A DNA stretch of 64,000 bases. Origin: an uncultured Woeseiaceae bacterium. Its GTDB lineage: Bacteria > Pseudomonadota > Gammaproteobacteria > Steroidobacterales > Woeseiaceae. Each line of letters begins with the position of its first letter. Position 1 is the stretch's first letter. Location of the stretch: positions 16,189 to 80,188 of the forward strand of contig CAMYMR010000013.1 in the NCBI GenBank assembly GCA_947259285.1. Reading direction: 5' to 3'. Position numbers and translations under genes: made by a program. The notes under the pieces were generated by a model. That model made no database searches. It was not told the origin of the DNA and saw only the letters and a list, made by a program, of their open reading frames with translations. Below are positions 1-9,546 of this stretch, piece by piece.

Positions 1-288
1 ACGCTGCCTGTTCGCCTCGGCCTGGTTGGCACATCAAGGTTGTACCTTACGATCCAGGCAGCGGCATTGGCGATCATTATCGCACTCACGTTGCTGGGCA
101 GTCTTCCACTGCTCGCCCCGCTCGCGCCCGCCGCACTGATGGTGCTCGCCTGGCGCGCATCCAATGCGATACGAGGCGGCATCGAGGATCGCGGCGCCAT
201 GACGCGGGCGATCGAATCCACGTTGGCAATTCATACCGTCGGCTGCCTGTGGCTCGCCGGCTGTGCTTTGTTTTCATTGTGGTGGTAA
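1..288 (+). CDS. UbiA-family prenyltransferase (MenA-like), C-terminal part, truncated by window edge
   Basis: Open frame from base 1: TLPVRLGLVGTSRLYLTIQ... hydrophobic, ends LFSLWW*; TLPVRLG is UbiA/MenA-like. Confidence 0.65.
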   Translation, partial: TLPVRLGLVGTSRLYLTIQAAALAIIIALTLLGSLPLLAPLAPAALMVLAWRASNAIRGGIEDRGAMTRAIESTLAIHTVGCLWLAGCALFSLWW

Positions 289-304
289 ACACCGGTAGGT
301 CTCC

Positions 305-1648
305 ATGCAATTCAAGATAAAGAAGGGACTGAATATCCCGTTGTCCGGGGCGCCTGAACAGAAGATCTCGGCGGGTGCCGAGGTTAAATCGGTTGCTTTG
401 ATCGGCCTCGACGTCCATGACCTGAAACCGGGCATGTACGTGCGTGAGGGCGATAGCGTCAAACTGGGGCAGCCGCTGTTCTTCGACAAGCAGAATCCGG
501 GCGTACATTTCATGTCACCCGGCAGCGGCGTCGTCACAGCGGTCAACCGTGGCGAGCGGCGTATTCTGCAGTCGGTTGTCGTTCGCCTCGAAGGTGACGA
601 TGCCGAGGAGTTCGACACCTTTTCGACCGAACGGCTGTACAGCCTCGAAGCCGGAGCGGTACGCGACAACCTGCAGGCCAGCGGGCTGTGGACAGCGTTT
701 CGAACGCGACCCTTCAGCAAGATACCGGCCGTCGACGCATCGCCGAGAGCACTTTTCGTCACAGCGATCGATACGAATCCGCTCGCCGCCGACCCGGCCG
801 TCGTCATCGAGGCAAAAAAAGACGCTTTCGCACAAGGTCTCGAGATCGTCTCCAAGCTCACGGACGGCCACGTCTACCTGTGTACGGCCGTCGACTCCGG
901 AATCGAATGCCCCTCCGGCGAGCAGTTCGTTCATGCCGAGTTCTCCGGCCCCCACCCGGCCGGACTCGTCGGTACGCATATTCACCTGCTCGAGCCTGTC
1001 AACGAACACAAGGTTGTCTGGCACATCCGCGCTCAGGACGTCATCGCGATTGGCGAACTGTTCGCGACGGGACGGCTGCCGGTGGAACGAGTGATTGCAC
1101 TGACGGGCCCCATGGTCAAGAATCCGCGCCTGGTTACGACACGTCTCGGAGCGAACACCAGCGACCTGCTGCGTGGCGAACTGGTAGCCGGCAATGTCCG
1201 CGTTGTGGCCGGTTCCGTACTCAACGGTCATCGCGCCGTCGACTGGGCGGCGTACCTCGGGCGTTACGACCGGCAGATTACGGTGCTGCAGGAAGGCACT
1301 CCGCGCGAGTTCCTCTCATTCATCCGCCCCGGCTTTGGCAAGTTTTCGGCGGCGCGCGCGTTTGCCGGCAAGCTGTTCGGCAAGAATTATCACTTTACGA
1401 CGTCGCAAAATGGCAGCCCACGCGCCATGGTCTCTACGGGCAGTTTCGAGCAGGTCATGCCGCTCGACATTCTGCCGACCCCGTTACTTAAAGCACTGCT
1501 GGTGCGCGATACCGACGGCGCCCGCGATCTCGGCTGCCTGGAACTCGACGAAGAAGACCTCGCGCTTTGCTCTTTTGTTTGCAACGGCAAGTACGACTAT
1601 GGACCCCACCTCAGACGCAACCTGCATGAAATCGAGGTGAACGGATGA
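305..1648 (+). CDS. nqrA: Na+-translocating NADH:quinone reductase subunit A
   Basis: Protein starts [19 protein letters not shown]; first gene of canonical nqrABCDEF order. Confidence 0.97.
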   Translation: MQFKIKKGLNIPLSGAPEQKISAGAEVKSVALIGLDVHDLKPGMYVREGDSVKLGQPLFFDKQNPGVHFMSPGSGVVTAVNRGERRILQSVVVRLEGDDAEEFDTFSTERLYSLEAGAVRDNLQASGLWTAFRTRPFSKIPAVDASPRALFVTAIDTNPLAADPAVVIEAKKDAFAQGLEIVSKLTDGHVYLCTAVDSGIECPSGEQFVHAEFSGPHPAGLVGTHIHLLEPVNEHKVVWHIRAQDVIAIGELFATGRLPVERVIALTGPMVKNPRLVTTRLGANTSDLLRGELVAGNVRVVAGSVLNGHRAVDWAAYLGRYDRQITVLQEGTPREFLSFIRPGFGKFSAARAFAGKLFGKNYHFTTSQNGSPRAMVSTGSFEQVMPLDILPTPLLKALLVRDTDGARDLGCLELDEEDLALCSFVCNGKYDYGPHLRRNLHEIEVNG

Positions 1649-2856
1649 TAAAAGCCATACGCTCGTTCCTCGACAGACTCGAACCCGTTTTCACCAAAGG
1701 TGGCCGATTCGAGCAACTGCATGCGCTTTACGAGGCCATTGACACCTTCTTCTTTTCTCCGGCCGACCTGGCGCGCGGATCGCCGCACGTGCGGGACGCG
1801 CTCGACCTGAAGCGCGTCATGATCCTCGTTGTGATTGCATCGGCACCGGCCGCCGTCGTCGGCATGTGGAATACCGGCTTCCAGGCCAACACGGCGCTGC
1901 AGAGTCTCGGACTTGTCGGTATCGACGGCTGGCGCGGCGCTTTATTGCCGCTGCTCGGCGCGGGCTACGACCCGACGAGCGTCTACGACTGCTTCATGCA
2001 GGGTGCGCTGTACTTCCTGCCGATCTACATCGTCACGATGGTCGTCGGCCTGTTCTGGGAGGTCCTGTTTGCCGGCGTGCGTAACCATGAAGTCAACGAG
2101 GGCTTCTTCGTCACGGGATGGCTGTACGCGCTGATCCTTCCGGCAACGATTCCGCTGTGGCAGGTCGCAGTTGGTATCACCTTCGGCGTTATCCTCGGCA
2201 AGGAGGTCTTCGGCGGCACCGGCAAGAACTTCCTCAACCCGGCGCTCCTGGGCCGAGCGTTCCTGTATTTTGCCTACCCCGCGCAGATCTCGGGCGATGC
2301 CGTGTGGACGGCGGTGGACGGCTTCACTGGCGCCACGGCGCTCGGCGTCTCGGCAATCGAAGGTATGGCAGGCATCTCCGCCATGGGACTGACCTGGACG
2401 CAGGCATTCTTCGGCCAGATGCAGGGATCGCTCGGCGAAACGTCGGCGCTGATGTGCCTTCTCGGCGGCCTGTTCCTGATGTATGCGCGCATCGCGTCGT
2501 GGCGCATCATCGTCGCAACTTTCGCCGGACTGATAATTCCGTCGCTGCTGTTTGCAGACGCCGGAAGCAGCAACCCGATGATGACCATGCCCTGGCATTG
2601 GCATGTCGTCCTGGGCGGTTTCGCGTTCGGCGCCGTCTTTATGGCGACGGACCCGGTCAGCGCCGCGCAGACCGATGCCGGCAAATGGGTCTTCGGCCTG
2701 TTGATCGGGTTCATGACCTGGCTAATCCGGGTCATCAACCCCGCATTTCCGGAAGGCATCATGCTCGCGATCTTGTTCGCGAACGTGTTTGCACCGGTCA
2801 TCGACCACTTCGTCATTCGCGCCAACGTACGGCGGAGGTTGAAACGACATGCCTGA
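1645..2856 (+). CDS. nqrB: Na+-NQR subunit B
   Basis: Multi-TM protein with NqrB-type [28 protein letters not shown]; 4-bp overlap with nqrA. Confidence 0.97.
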   Translation: MIKAIRSFLDRLEPVFTKGGRFEQLHALYEAIDTFFFSPADLARGSPHVRDALDLKRVMILVVIASAPAAVVGMWNTGFQANTALQSLGLVGIDGWRGALLPLLGAGYDPTSVYDCFMQGALYFLPIYIVTMVVGLFWEVLFAGVRNHEVNEGFFVTGWLYALILPATIPLWQVAVGITFGVILGKEVFGGTGKNFLNPALLGRAFLYFAYPAQISGDAVWTAVDGFTGATALGVSAIEGMAGISAMGLTWTQAFFGQMQGSLGETSALMCLLGGLFLMYARIASWRIIVATFAGLIIPSLLFADAGSSNPMMTMPWHWHVVLGGFAFGAVFMATDPVSAAQTDAGKWVFGLLIGFMTWLIRVINPAFPEGIMLAILFANVFAPVIDHFVIRANVRRRLKRHA

Positions 2857-3712
2857 CAAAAAGGAATTCGATCGCGACAGCATTTCCAATACGCTCATCG
2901 TTGCCATAGGCCTGAGCCTCGTCTGTTCGATCATCGTGTCCAGCGCGGCCATTATTCTGAAACCCGTGCAAGAGAAAAACGAGGAAGAGTTCCGCCAGCA
3001 GATCATTCTCGATGTAGCCGGCCTGACGGATCCCGACGTTGATATCAACGTTCTGTTCGAGTCCATCGACTCCCGCATGGTGGATCTTGAGACCGGGGAG
3101 TACACGGATGCTGCGGACCCCGACTCGTTCGATGCGCTCGTCGCAGCCGGTGACCCTTCGCTCGGCATTACCATCCCGTCAGACTTGGATATCGCGGGGA
3201 TCGGTCGCCGCGCGAAATACGCGCCGGTCTATATCGTCAAGGATGGTGCGGAAATCGACCAGGTCATACTGCCAGTCTATGGCAAGGGCCTGTGGTCGAC
3301 GATGCTCGGCTATCTTTCGGTAGCGCCTGACGGCAACACGATCAAGGGACTGCGCTTCTACGCGCACGCCGAGACGCCGGGCCTTGGCGACCAAATCGAC
3401 AAGGAACCATGGCGCGCGCAGTGGGTCGGCAAACTCGTCTATGACGGTGGCGACGAGCCGCAGATTCGCGTCGTCAAGGGCGTCGTGTCCGCCGATGCGC
3501 CCGGCGCCGAGCATATGATCGACGGCCTGTCCGGCGCCACGCTAACGGCGAACGGTGTCACAGGTCTGGTGCAGTACTGGACCGGACCGCATGGCTTCGG
3601 CCCCTATCTCAAAACCTTCCGCGAGGACAGCGCAAAACGCGCCTCGCCGTCGAGCACTTTGCAACTCGCTGCAACCACCACGACAAAACAATTGGGCCAC
3701 CACAATGAGTGA
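2849..3712 (+). CDS. nqrC: Na+-NQR subunit C with an unusual C-terminal extension
   Basis: FMN-attachment type motif DGLSGATLT; operon position. Confidence 0.95.
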   Translation: MPDKKEFDRDSISNTLIVAIGLSLVCSIIVSSAAIILKPVQEKNEEEFRQQIILDVAGLTDPDVDINVLFESIDSRMVDLETGEYTDAADPDSFDALVAAGDPSLGITIPSDLDIAGIGRRAKYAPVYIVKDGAEIDQVILPVYGKGLWSTMLGYLSVAPDGNTIKGLRFYAHAETPGLGDQIDKEPWRAQWVGKLVYDGGDEPQIRVVKGVVSADAPGAEHMIDGLSGATLTANGVTGLVQYWTGPHGFGPYLKTFREDSAKRASPSSTLQLAATTTTKQLGHHNE

Positions 3713-4364
3713 AGCACGTACAGTCCTGATCGACCCTCTTGTCGACAACAACCCCGTTACGCTTCAGATGCTGGGCATCTGTTCGGCGCTGGCGGTCACG
3801 ACCTCACTGTTGCCAGCGCTCCTGATGTGTATCGCGCTAACGAGTGTCGCCGCGCTGGCGGGTGCCGCGATCAGCGCATTGCGCCATCGCATCCCGAATA
3901 ACATCCGCATCATCGTTCACATGACGATTATCGCGTCGCTCGTCATTCTGGTGGACCAGCTGCTGAAAGCCTATGCCTTCGAGACCAGCAAACAGCTGTC
4001 GGTGTTCGTCGGGCTGATCATCACCAACTGCATCGTGCTGGGTCGCGCCGAGGCGTTTGCGATGAAAAACGGCGTCGTCATGAGTTTCATTGACGGGCTC
4101 GGCAACGGCCTCGGCTACAGCATTATCCTGATCGCTGTCGCAACGCTGCGCGAGCTGTTCGGCGCGGGCACCCTGCTCGGCTACCCGGTACTCGAGACCG
4201 TTGCCAACGGCGGCTGGTACGAAGCAAACGGCCTGATGCTGTTGCCGCCGAGCGCGTTCTTCATTATCGGCCTTCTCATCTGGGGCATCCGTACGTGGCG
4301 CACCCAGCAGGTCGAGAAGCCCGAATACCAGATTCACGAAGTTCACCGGACGGAGGCCTACTAG
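3705..4364 (+). CDS. nqrD: Na+-NQR subunit D
   Basis: [32 protein letters not shown]; start trimmed from ORF 3555. Confidence 0.96.
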   Translation: MSEARTVLIDPLVDNNPVTLQMLGICSALAVTTSLLPALLMCIALTSVAALAGAAISALRHRIPNNIRIIVHMTIIASLVILVDQLLKAYAFETSKQLSVFVGLIITNCIVLGRAEAFAMKNGVVMSFIDGLGNGLGYSIILIAVATLRELFGAGTLLGYPVLETVANGGWYEANGLMLLPPSAFFIIGLLIWGIRTWRTQQVEKPEYQIHEVHRTEAY

Positions 4365-4631
4365 GGTCTGCTCGCACTTTGCAGATCGCTGCGACGGGAG
4401 TCCATTTTGTTCAATACAAGAAACGATGAACGCAATGTATACAACATACTTAAGTGAAGAGAGCCGCAGTAGTGGGCAAAATGGGGCCCGTCCCTTCGGG
4501 TTGTCGGTCCAGATACCCCCACGCGGTGTTGCTCGTCATTCATTTGGAACAACCAAACCACATTCCTCGCGCCTTGCCTGGGGCCATCTGGACCAGCAAC
4601 GCAGCGACCTGCAAATTGTGAGTAGACCCTA
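4362..4631. mobile_element. MITE-like element with ~30 bp imperfect terminal inverted repeats and flanking TA
   Basis: Left end TAGGGTCTGCTCGCACTTTGCAGATCGCTGCG (4362-4393); reverse complement of right end TAGGGTCTACTCACAATTTGCAGGTCGCTGCG (4600-4631). No credible ORF inside. Confidence 0.8.
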
Positions 4632-5234
4632 ATGGACGCGTACGTAAGCCTCTTCATCCAGGCCGCCTTCGTCGAGAACCTCGCGCTCGCCTTCTTCCTC
4701 GGCATGTGCACGTTCCTTGCCGTCTCGAAGCGTGTAGAAACGGCCATCGGCCTCGGGGTCGCCGTGATCGTGATCCAGATCATCACGGTGCCCGTGAACT
4801 ACATGATCTACACATTCCTGCTTGCCGACGGCGCGCTGGCCTGGGCCGGTCTCGCCGACGTCGACCTGAGTTTCTTAGGATTGGTCAGCTACATCGGCGT
4901 CATTGCGGCGCTCGTGCAGATTCTGGAGATGACGCTCGACAAGTATTTTCCGAAGCTCTACAACGCGCTCGGTATCTTCCTGCCGCTCATTACGGTGAAC
5001 TGCGCCATCCTCGGCGGCACACTGTTCATGGTCGAACGCCAGTACAACTTCCCGGAATCGGTCGTGTTCGGCGCGGGCAGCGGCACGGGCTGGGCGATTG
5101 CCCTCATCGCGCTTGCGGGTATTCGTGAAAAGCTCCGATATTCTGACGTTCCTCAGGGACTGCAGGGACTCGGCATCGCCTTCATCATCGTCGGCCTAAT
5201 GTCGCTGAGCTTCATGGGCTTTTCGGGGATATGA
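4632..5234 (+). CDS. nqrE: Na+-NQR subunit E
   Basis: [33 protein letters not shown]. Confidence 0.97.
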   Translation: MDAYVSLFIQAAFVENLALAFFLGMCTFLAVSKRVETAIGLGVAVIVIQIITVPVNYMIYTFLLADGALAWAGLADVDLSFLGLVSYIGVIAALVQILEMTLDKYFPKLYNALGIFLPLITVNCAILGGTLFMVERQYNFPESVVFGAGSGTGWAIALIALAGIREKLRYSDVPQGLQGLGIAFIIVGLMSLSFMGFSGI

Positions 5235-5256
5235 TAGTTACTCAGAGGTTCCTACA

Positions 5257-6501
5257 GTGAACATCGACTCTGCCGTACTGCAACAAGTACTATTGGGCGT
5301 AGGCCTGTTCACGGCCGTCGTCCTCATTCTCGTCTTTGTCATCCTGGTCGCACGCTCCAAGCTTGTCGCCATCGGAAATGTCGGCGTCGTCGTCAACGAC
5401 GAAATGACGCTCGCTATCCCTGTAGGCTCCAAGCTCATGCAGGGTCTGGCCGACGCTGATTTGTTCGTGCCTTCTGCCTGTGGCGGTGGCGGCACCTGTG
5501 GACAATGCCGGGTGCAGGTACTCTCGGGCGGCGGTGCGATCCTGCCGACCGAGCGATCGCTGATCAACAAGCGCGACGCGGCGGACCATTACCGTTTGTC
5601 CTGCCAGGTTACGGTCAAACAGGACATGAAGGTGCAGGTACCGGACGAGGTATTCGGCGTGAAGCGCTACGAATGTACCGTCGTGTCGAACAGCAACGTG
5701 GCGAGCTTCATCAAGGAACTGGTCGTGGCGCTCCCGGAAGGCGAGGAACTCGATTTTCGCGCAGGCGGCTATATCCAGATCGAGTGCCCGCCGCACGACC
5801 TCAAGTACACGGACTTCGACATCGACGAGGAATTCCGCGACGAATGGGACCGTTTCAAGCTGTGGCGCTACGAATCGCATGTCAAGAAGCCCGAGATGCG
5901 CGCCTACTCCATGGCAAGCTATCCGGAAGAAAGAACGGTCATCAAGCTCAACGTCCGTATCGCAACGCCGCCACCCGGGCCGGACGATTCGGTGCCTCCT
6001 GGCGTCATGTCGTCCTACATCTTCAACCTGAAGCCGGGCGACAAGGCCATCATCTCGGGGCCCTACGGCGAGTTTTTCGCGAAGGACACCGACAATGAGA
6101 TGGTGTTCATCGGTGGCGGTGCCGGCATGGCGCCGATGCGATCGCACATATTCGACCAGCTGAAACGCAAACACAGCAAGCGCAAGATGTCCTTCTGGTA
6201 CGGTGCTCGCAGCCTTAAAGAGATGTTTTACCAGGAAGAGTTCGACGAGCTCGACGAGCAGAACGACAACTTCAAATGGCATCTTGCCTTGTCGGAACCG
6301 CAGCCCGAGGACAACTGGGACGGGCTTACGGGGTTCATCCACCAGGTGCTCTACGATGAATACCTGAGCAAGCACGAGGCGCCCGAGGACTGCGAATACT
6401 ATCTCTGCGGCCCTCCCATGATGAATACGGCTGTGATCAAGATGCTGGATAGCCTTGGCGTGCCGAAGGAAAACATCCTGCTCGACGATTTCGGCGGATA
6501 G
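5257..6501 (+). CDS. nqrF: Na+-NQR subunit F (2Fe-2S, FAD, NADH)
   Basis: 2Fe-2S cysteines [10 protein letters not shown] plus ferredoxin-reductase domain; ends ILLDDFGG. Confidence 0.97.
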   Translation: MNIDSAVLQQVLLGVGLFTAVVLILVFVILVARSKLVAIGNVGVVVNDEMTLAIPVGSKLMQGLADADLFVPSACGGGGTCGQCRVQVLSGGGAILPTERSLINKRDAADHYRLSCQVTVKQDMKVQVPDEVFGVKRYECTVVSNSNVASFIKELVVALPEGEELDFRAGGYIQIECPPHDLKYTDFDIDEEFRDEWDRFKLWRYESHVKKPEMRAYSMASYPEERTVIKLNVRIATPPPGPDDSVPPGVMSSYIFNLKPGDKAIISGPYGEFFAKDTDNEMVFIGGGAGMAPMRSHIFDQLKRKHSKRKMSFWYGARSLKEMFYQEEFDELDEQNDNFKWHLALSEPQPEDNWDGLTGFIHQVLYDEYLSKHEAPEDCEYYLCGPPMMNTAVIKMLDSLGVPKENILLDDFGG

Positions 6502-6506
6502 TCGTC

Positions 6507-7529
6507 GTGGCCAGGTTGTTCACCCTATGCCTGCTGATCCCGACGCTGTTGCTCGCGGCCTGCGGCGGCGATGCGAGGTTGCCTCAATATGAGCTTACCG
6601 GCAGCGCACTGGGCACCACCTTCAGCGTTTTGTTGGTCGCTCCCGGCGAGCCGTTTTCCAAGGACGAGCTGCAATCAGGCATCCTGGAAACACTCGAGGA
6701 CGTCGACCGACTCGCCTCGACCTGGCGCGAGGACTCGGAGCTCTCGCGATTTAACGCAAATACTTCGAGCGCATGGATCGATACATCCATCGAATTCTGC
6801 GAAGCGATCGAGCGCGCGCTCGAAATTGGCCGACTGACCGACGGTGCGTTCGATATTACGGTGGGTCCGCTGGTAAATCTTTGGGGATTCGGCCCCGACG
6901 GTGGCGTCAGCGAGCCGCCGGCCGAGGACAGGCTGCGTGCCGTCTTGAGGGAGGTTGGTTACGAACAACTGCAGACGCGCTGTGACATGCCGGCCGTACA
7001 GAAACGAAGCGGCAGCGTTTATATTGATCTCTCGGGCTGGGCCAAGGGTTACGCGGTAGACAGGCTGGCCGCGCTGCTCGACCAGCGGGCATTAAAGGAC
7101 TATCTTATCGAAGTCGGCGGTGAACTCCGGGTTCGTGGGCACAACGCAGAAGGCCTGAAGTGGGCAATAGCAATTGAGGCACCGTCAACGACGAAGCGCG
7201 TGCCGCACTCGGTGCTGCGCCTCACGGACGTAAGCGTCGCAACATCCGGCGACTACCGGAACTATTTTGACCATGATGGCAACCACTACTCGCATACGAT
7301 CGATGCACGCACGGGATACCCGGTATCGCACGCGCTGGCCGCGGTTACGGTCGTGAATGAATCCGCGGCATATGCGGATGCGATGGCGACAGCATTGCTG
7401 GTGCTCGGCCCCGCCGAAGGTCCGGAACGTGCCGAGCAGCTCGGCGTCGCCGCCTTTTTTCTGATTAGAGACAACACCGGATTCGAAGAAGTCGAGAGCC
7501 CGTCTTTTCAGTCGCTGAGAGCCTCATGA
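6507..7529 (+). CDS. apbE: FAD:protein FMN transferase
   Basis: Lipobox LLLAAC; ApbE motifs, directly after nqrF. Confidence 0.92.
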   Translation: MARLFTLCLLIPTLLLAACGGDARLPQYELTGSALGTTFSVLLVAPGEPFSKDELQSGILETLEDVDRLASTWREDSELSRFNANTSSAWIDTSIEFCEAIERALEIGRLTDGAFDITVGPLVNLWGFGPDGGVSEPPAEDRLRAVLREVGYEQLQTRCDMPAVQKRSGSVYIDLSGWAKGYAVDRLAALLDQRALKDYLIEVGGELRVRGHNAEGLKWAIAIEAPSTTKRVPHSVLRLTDVSVATSGDYRNYFDHDGNHYSHTIDARTGYPVSHALAAVTVVNESAAYADAMATALLVLGPAEGPERAEQLGVAAFFLIRDNTGFEEVESPSFQSLRAS

Positions 7530-7732
7530 ACATCATCATTTCTACTCTCGTGTTGAGCTTCGCCGTCATCCTGCTTGTAATCGCGGGTATGAGTATTGGT
7601 GTCATGAACGGCCGCAGGGCGATTAGCGGTAGCTGCGGCGGCATCGGCAGCGGCGGCTGCGAGCTGTGCAGCGGTAACTGTAAGAAGAAGCGCGAAAAGA
7701 CAGGCAACGATCCGGATGGAGAATCCGCATGA
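7526..7732 (+). CDS. nqrM: NQR maturation protein NqrM
   Basis: Short TM protein with Cys-rich SCGGIGSGGCELCSGNC; position after apbE. Confidence 0.88.
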   Translation: MNIIISTLVLSFAVILLVIAGMSIGVMNGRRAISGSCGGIGSGGCELCSGNCKKKREKTGNDPDGESA

Positions 7733-8133
7733 CAACTAAATCCGCTCTTGTCAAAGACTACATGGCGCGTACGCTCGTGACCTTTAAGCCGGAGACGGAT
7801 GTGCTCGACGCCGTCCATGTCCTCGTCAAACACCGTATTGCCGGCGCCCCGGTCGTCGACGACGAAGGCAACTTGCTGGGCATGCTGTCGGAGTACGACT
7901 GCATGAAGGTTGCGCTCGATGCCGGCTACCACGGTACATGGGGCGGCCCGGTACGCGAATTCATGAGCGACGGTGTGGAAACCGTGGATGGGGATATGAG
8001 CGTCGTCGATCTCGCGCAGGTGTTTATCCAGAAGAAGTTCCGACGATTTCCAGTCATGCAGGGCACAAGACTGGTCGGTCAGATCAGCCGACGAGATGTG
8101 CTGCGCGCGCTCGAGCACATCGCCAAAGGCTAA
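7729..8133 (+). CDS. CBS-domain protein (two CBS motifs)
   Basis: VKDYMARTLVTFKPETDVLDAVHVLVKHRIAGAPVVDDEGNLLG...REFMSDGVETVDGDMSV. Confidence 0.88.
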   Translation: MTTKSALVKDYMARTLVTFKPETDVLDAVHVLVKHRIAGAPVVDDEGNLLGMLSEYDCMKVALDAGYHGTWGGPVREFMSDGVETVDGDMSVVDLAQVFIQKKFRRFPVMQGTRLVGQISRRDVLRALEHIAKG

Positions 8134-8142
8134 CTCACCGAA

Positions 8143-8192
8143 AAACAGGGGTCGAACCGAGGTTTTCGTCAACCTCGGTTCGACCCCTGTTT
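8143..8192. repeat. Perfect 22-bp inverted repeat (REP-like hairpin / possible bidirectional terminator)
   Basis: AAACAGGGGTCGAACCGAGGTT-TTCGTC-AACCTCGGTTCGACCCCTGTTT. Confidence 0.9.
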
Positions 8193-8202
8193 CATTTCGC
8201 CC

Positions 8203-8658
8203 TTATCGAGAGGGCTGCACGGGAATTCTCGACAGGACCTGACCGGTAATGTTCTCGTGAGACACCACGACAAAATTCGGGTAGTCCACCAGCGGCGATG
8301 CGCGCAGCGCGAACCAGCGTGACTCGCTCGGGCTGTGGCAGGGATATTTGTGATAGAAGGAAGTGAGCTTAGCGCTAATGACGCCCAGTATTCCCTCCAA
8401 TGCGGCCCGCGCATTGGGGTCAAGACTCGCTGACCGACAGACGTCGAGGTAATTGGCTCCGACGCCCGCCTTTGTGTCGTTCAGCTGATTCTCATCCGCG
8501 AATATTTTCCAGCTTGAGTTTACGGCAAGGATTCTGCCGGCCGAATCAAGAACTGCAATATTCGCAGACAGTGAATCGACAACAGCCAATCGGAAAGTTA
8601 GCTCCGAATAATCGATACCTCGTTGGTATGACACGGTAAGAGCCTCCCTGGCAGCCAC
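8203..8658 (-). CDS. Orphan PAS-domain protein
   Basis: NIAVLDSAGRILAVNSSWKIFADEN...SRWFALRASPLVDYPNFVVVSHENIT is PAS-like. Confidence 0.6.
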   Translation of the reverse strand: MAAREALTVSYQRGIDYSELTFRLAVVDSLSANIAVLDSAGRILAVNSSWKIFADENQLNDTKAGVGANYLDVCRSASLDPNARAALEGILGVISAKLTSFYHKYPCHSPSESRWFALRASPLVDYPNFVVVSHENITGQVLSRIPVQPSR

Positions 8659-8718
8659 CTCTATTCTGAGGGCGAAACCAGTGAGAATCAGTGCGTACCA
8701 CTACGTATTGCCGCGTCG

Positions 8719-8756
8719 GGGTAGAACCGAGGTTTTTCAGAACCTCGGTTCTACCC
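8719..8756. repeat. 16-bp perfect inverted repeat related to the hairpin at 8143
   Basis: GGGTAGAACCGAGGTT-TTTCAG-AACCTCGGTTCTACCC; shares GAACCGAGGTT core. Confidence 0.9.
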
Positions 8757-8771
8757 TTGTTTTCTATCTGT

Positions 8772-9533
8772 TTATTGACGTCTATCCCGTCCGCTAAAAC
8801 GTGCGCCGAGGGTCTTTCGCCGGAGGTAGGCGTACACCTCGAGAAGCGGCAGTTCCTTGGGGCATACATCCGCACAGGCCATCATGCCGAAGCAGCCAAA
8901 GACGCCCTCGTCACCGGCCACGACGTCGAACCACTCGGCGTCGGAACGCTTATCTCGCGGATCCACCATGAAGCGCGCGACGCGATTCAGGCCAGCGCCG
9001 GCAAGAAATTCGGGATCGACGTTTGCAACGCCGCAGGAGGCGACGCAACACCCGCACTCGATGCAGCGATCGTTCTCGTAGATTGCGGCCGCGATATCGT
9101 CGCTCATGCGTTCCTCTTGCACCGCGGGGTCAAACGCTTGTCGTTCGTGTATCCAGGCTTCCGTGCGCTCCGACATGCCGCGGAACCAGGTCCCGGTGTC
9201 GACAGACAGATCCCCGACGAGCTTGAACGCCGGCAGCGGATAGAGAGTGATTTCTTCGGGAAGATCGGAGGTCAGAGTGCGGCACGCAAGCGCAGGGCGT
9301 CCGTTAACCATCATTCCGCAAGAGCCGCAGGTGGCCGAACGACAAACGAAGTCGAACTGCAGACCGGGATCGAGGGTCTCGCGAATCTTGTTCAGCACGA
9401 TGAACAACGTCATAAACGGCGTCTCATCGACCTCGAACACATCGGTGTGTGGCTCGGAGCCCTCGTCTTGCGGATTGTAGCGAAAGATCTCGAGGCGCAG
9501 GCGCCGTGATTCGCTGTTTTGCTCTCCGCTCAT
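8772..9533 (-). CDS. frdB: Fumarate reductase iron-sulfur subunit
   Basis: CRSATCGSCGMMVNG 2Fe-2S motif; CIECGCCVASC and CFGMMACADVCPKELPL clusters. Confidence 0.93.
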   Translation of the reverse strand: MSGEQNSESRRLRLEIFRYNPQDEGSEPHTDVFEVDETPFMTLFIVLNKIRETLDPGLQFDFVCRSATCGSCGMMVNGRPALACRTLTSDLPEEITLYPLPAFKLVGDLSVDTGTWFRGMSERTEAWIHERQAFDPAVQEERMSDDIAAAIYENDRCIECGCCVASCGVANVDPEFLAGAGLNRVARFMVDPRDKRSDAEWFDVVAGDEGVFGCFGMMACADVCPKELPLLEVYAYLRRKTLGARFSGRDRRQ

Positions 9534-9546
9534 GATTTCCGCCTTG

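Noticed and set aside
4426-4632. Small ORF inside the nqrD/E element as a gene
   Set aside because: Its end is encoded by the terminal repeat, no homology recognised, and ORFs of both strands end in the same RSDL...RP* readout.
5290-6375. 361-aa minus-strand ORF opposite nqrF
   Set aside because: Antisense shadow of a well supported gene.
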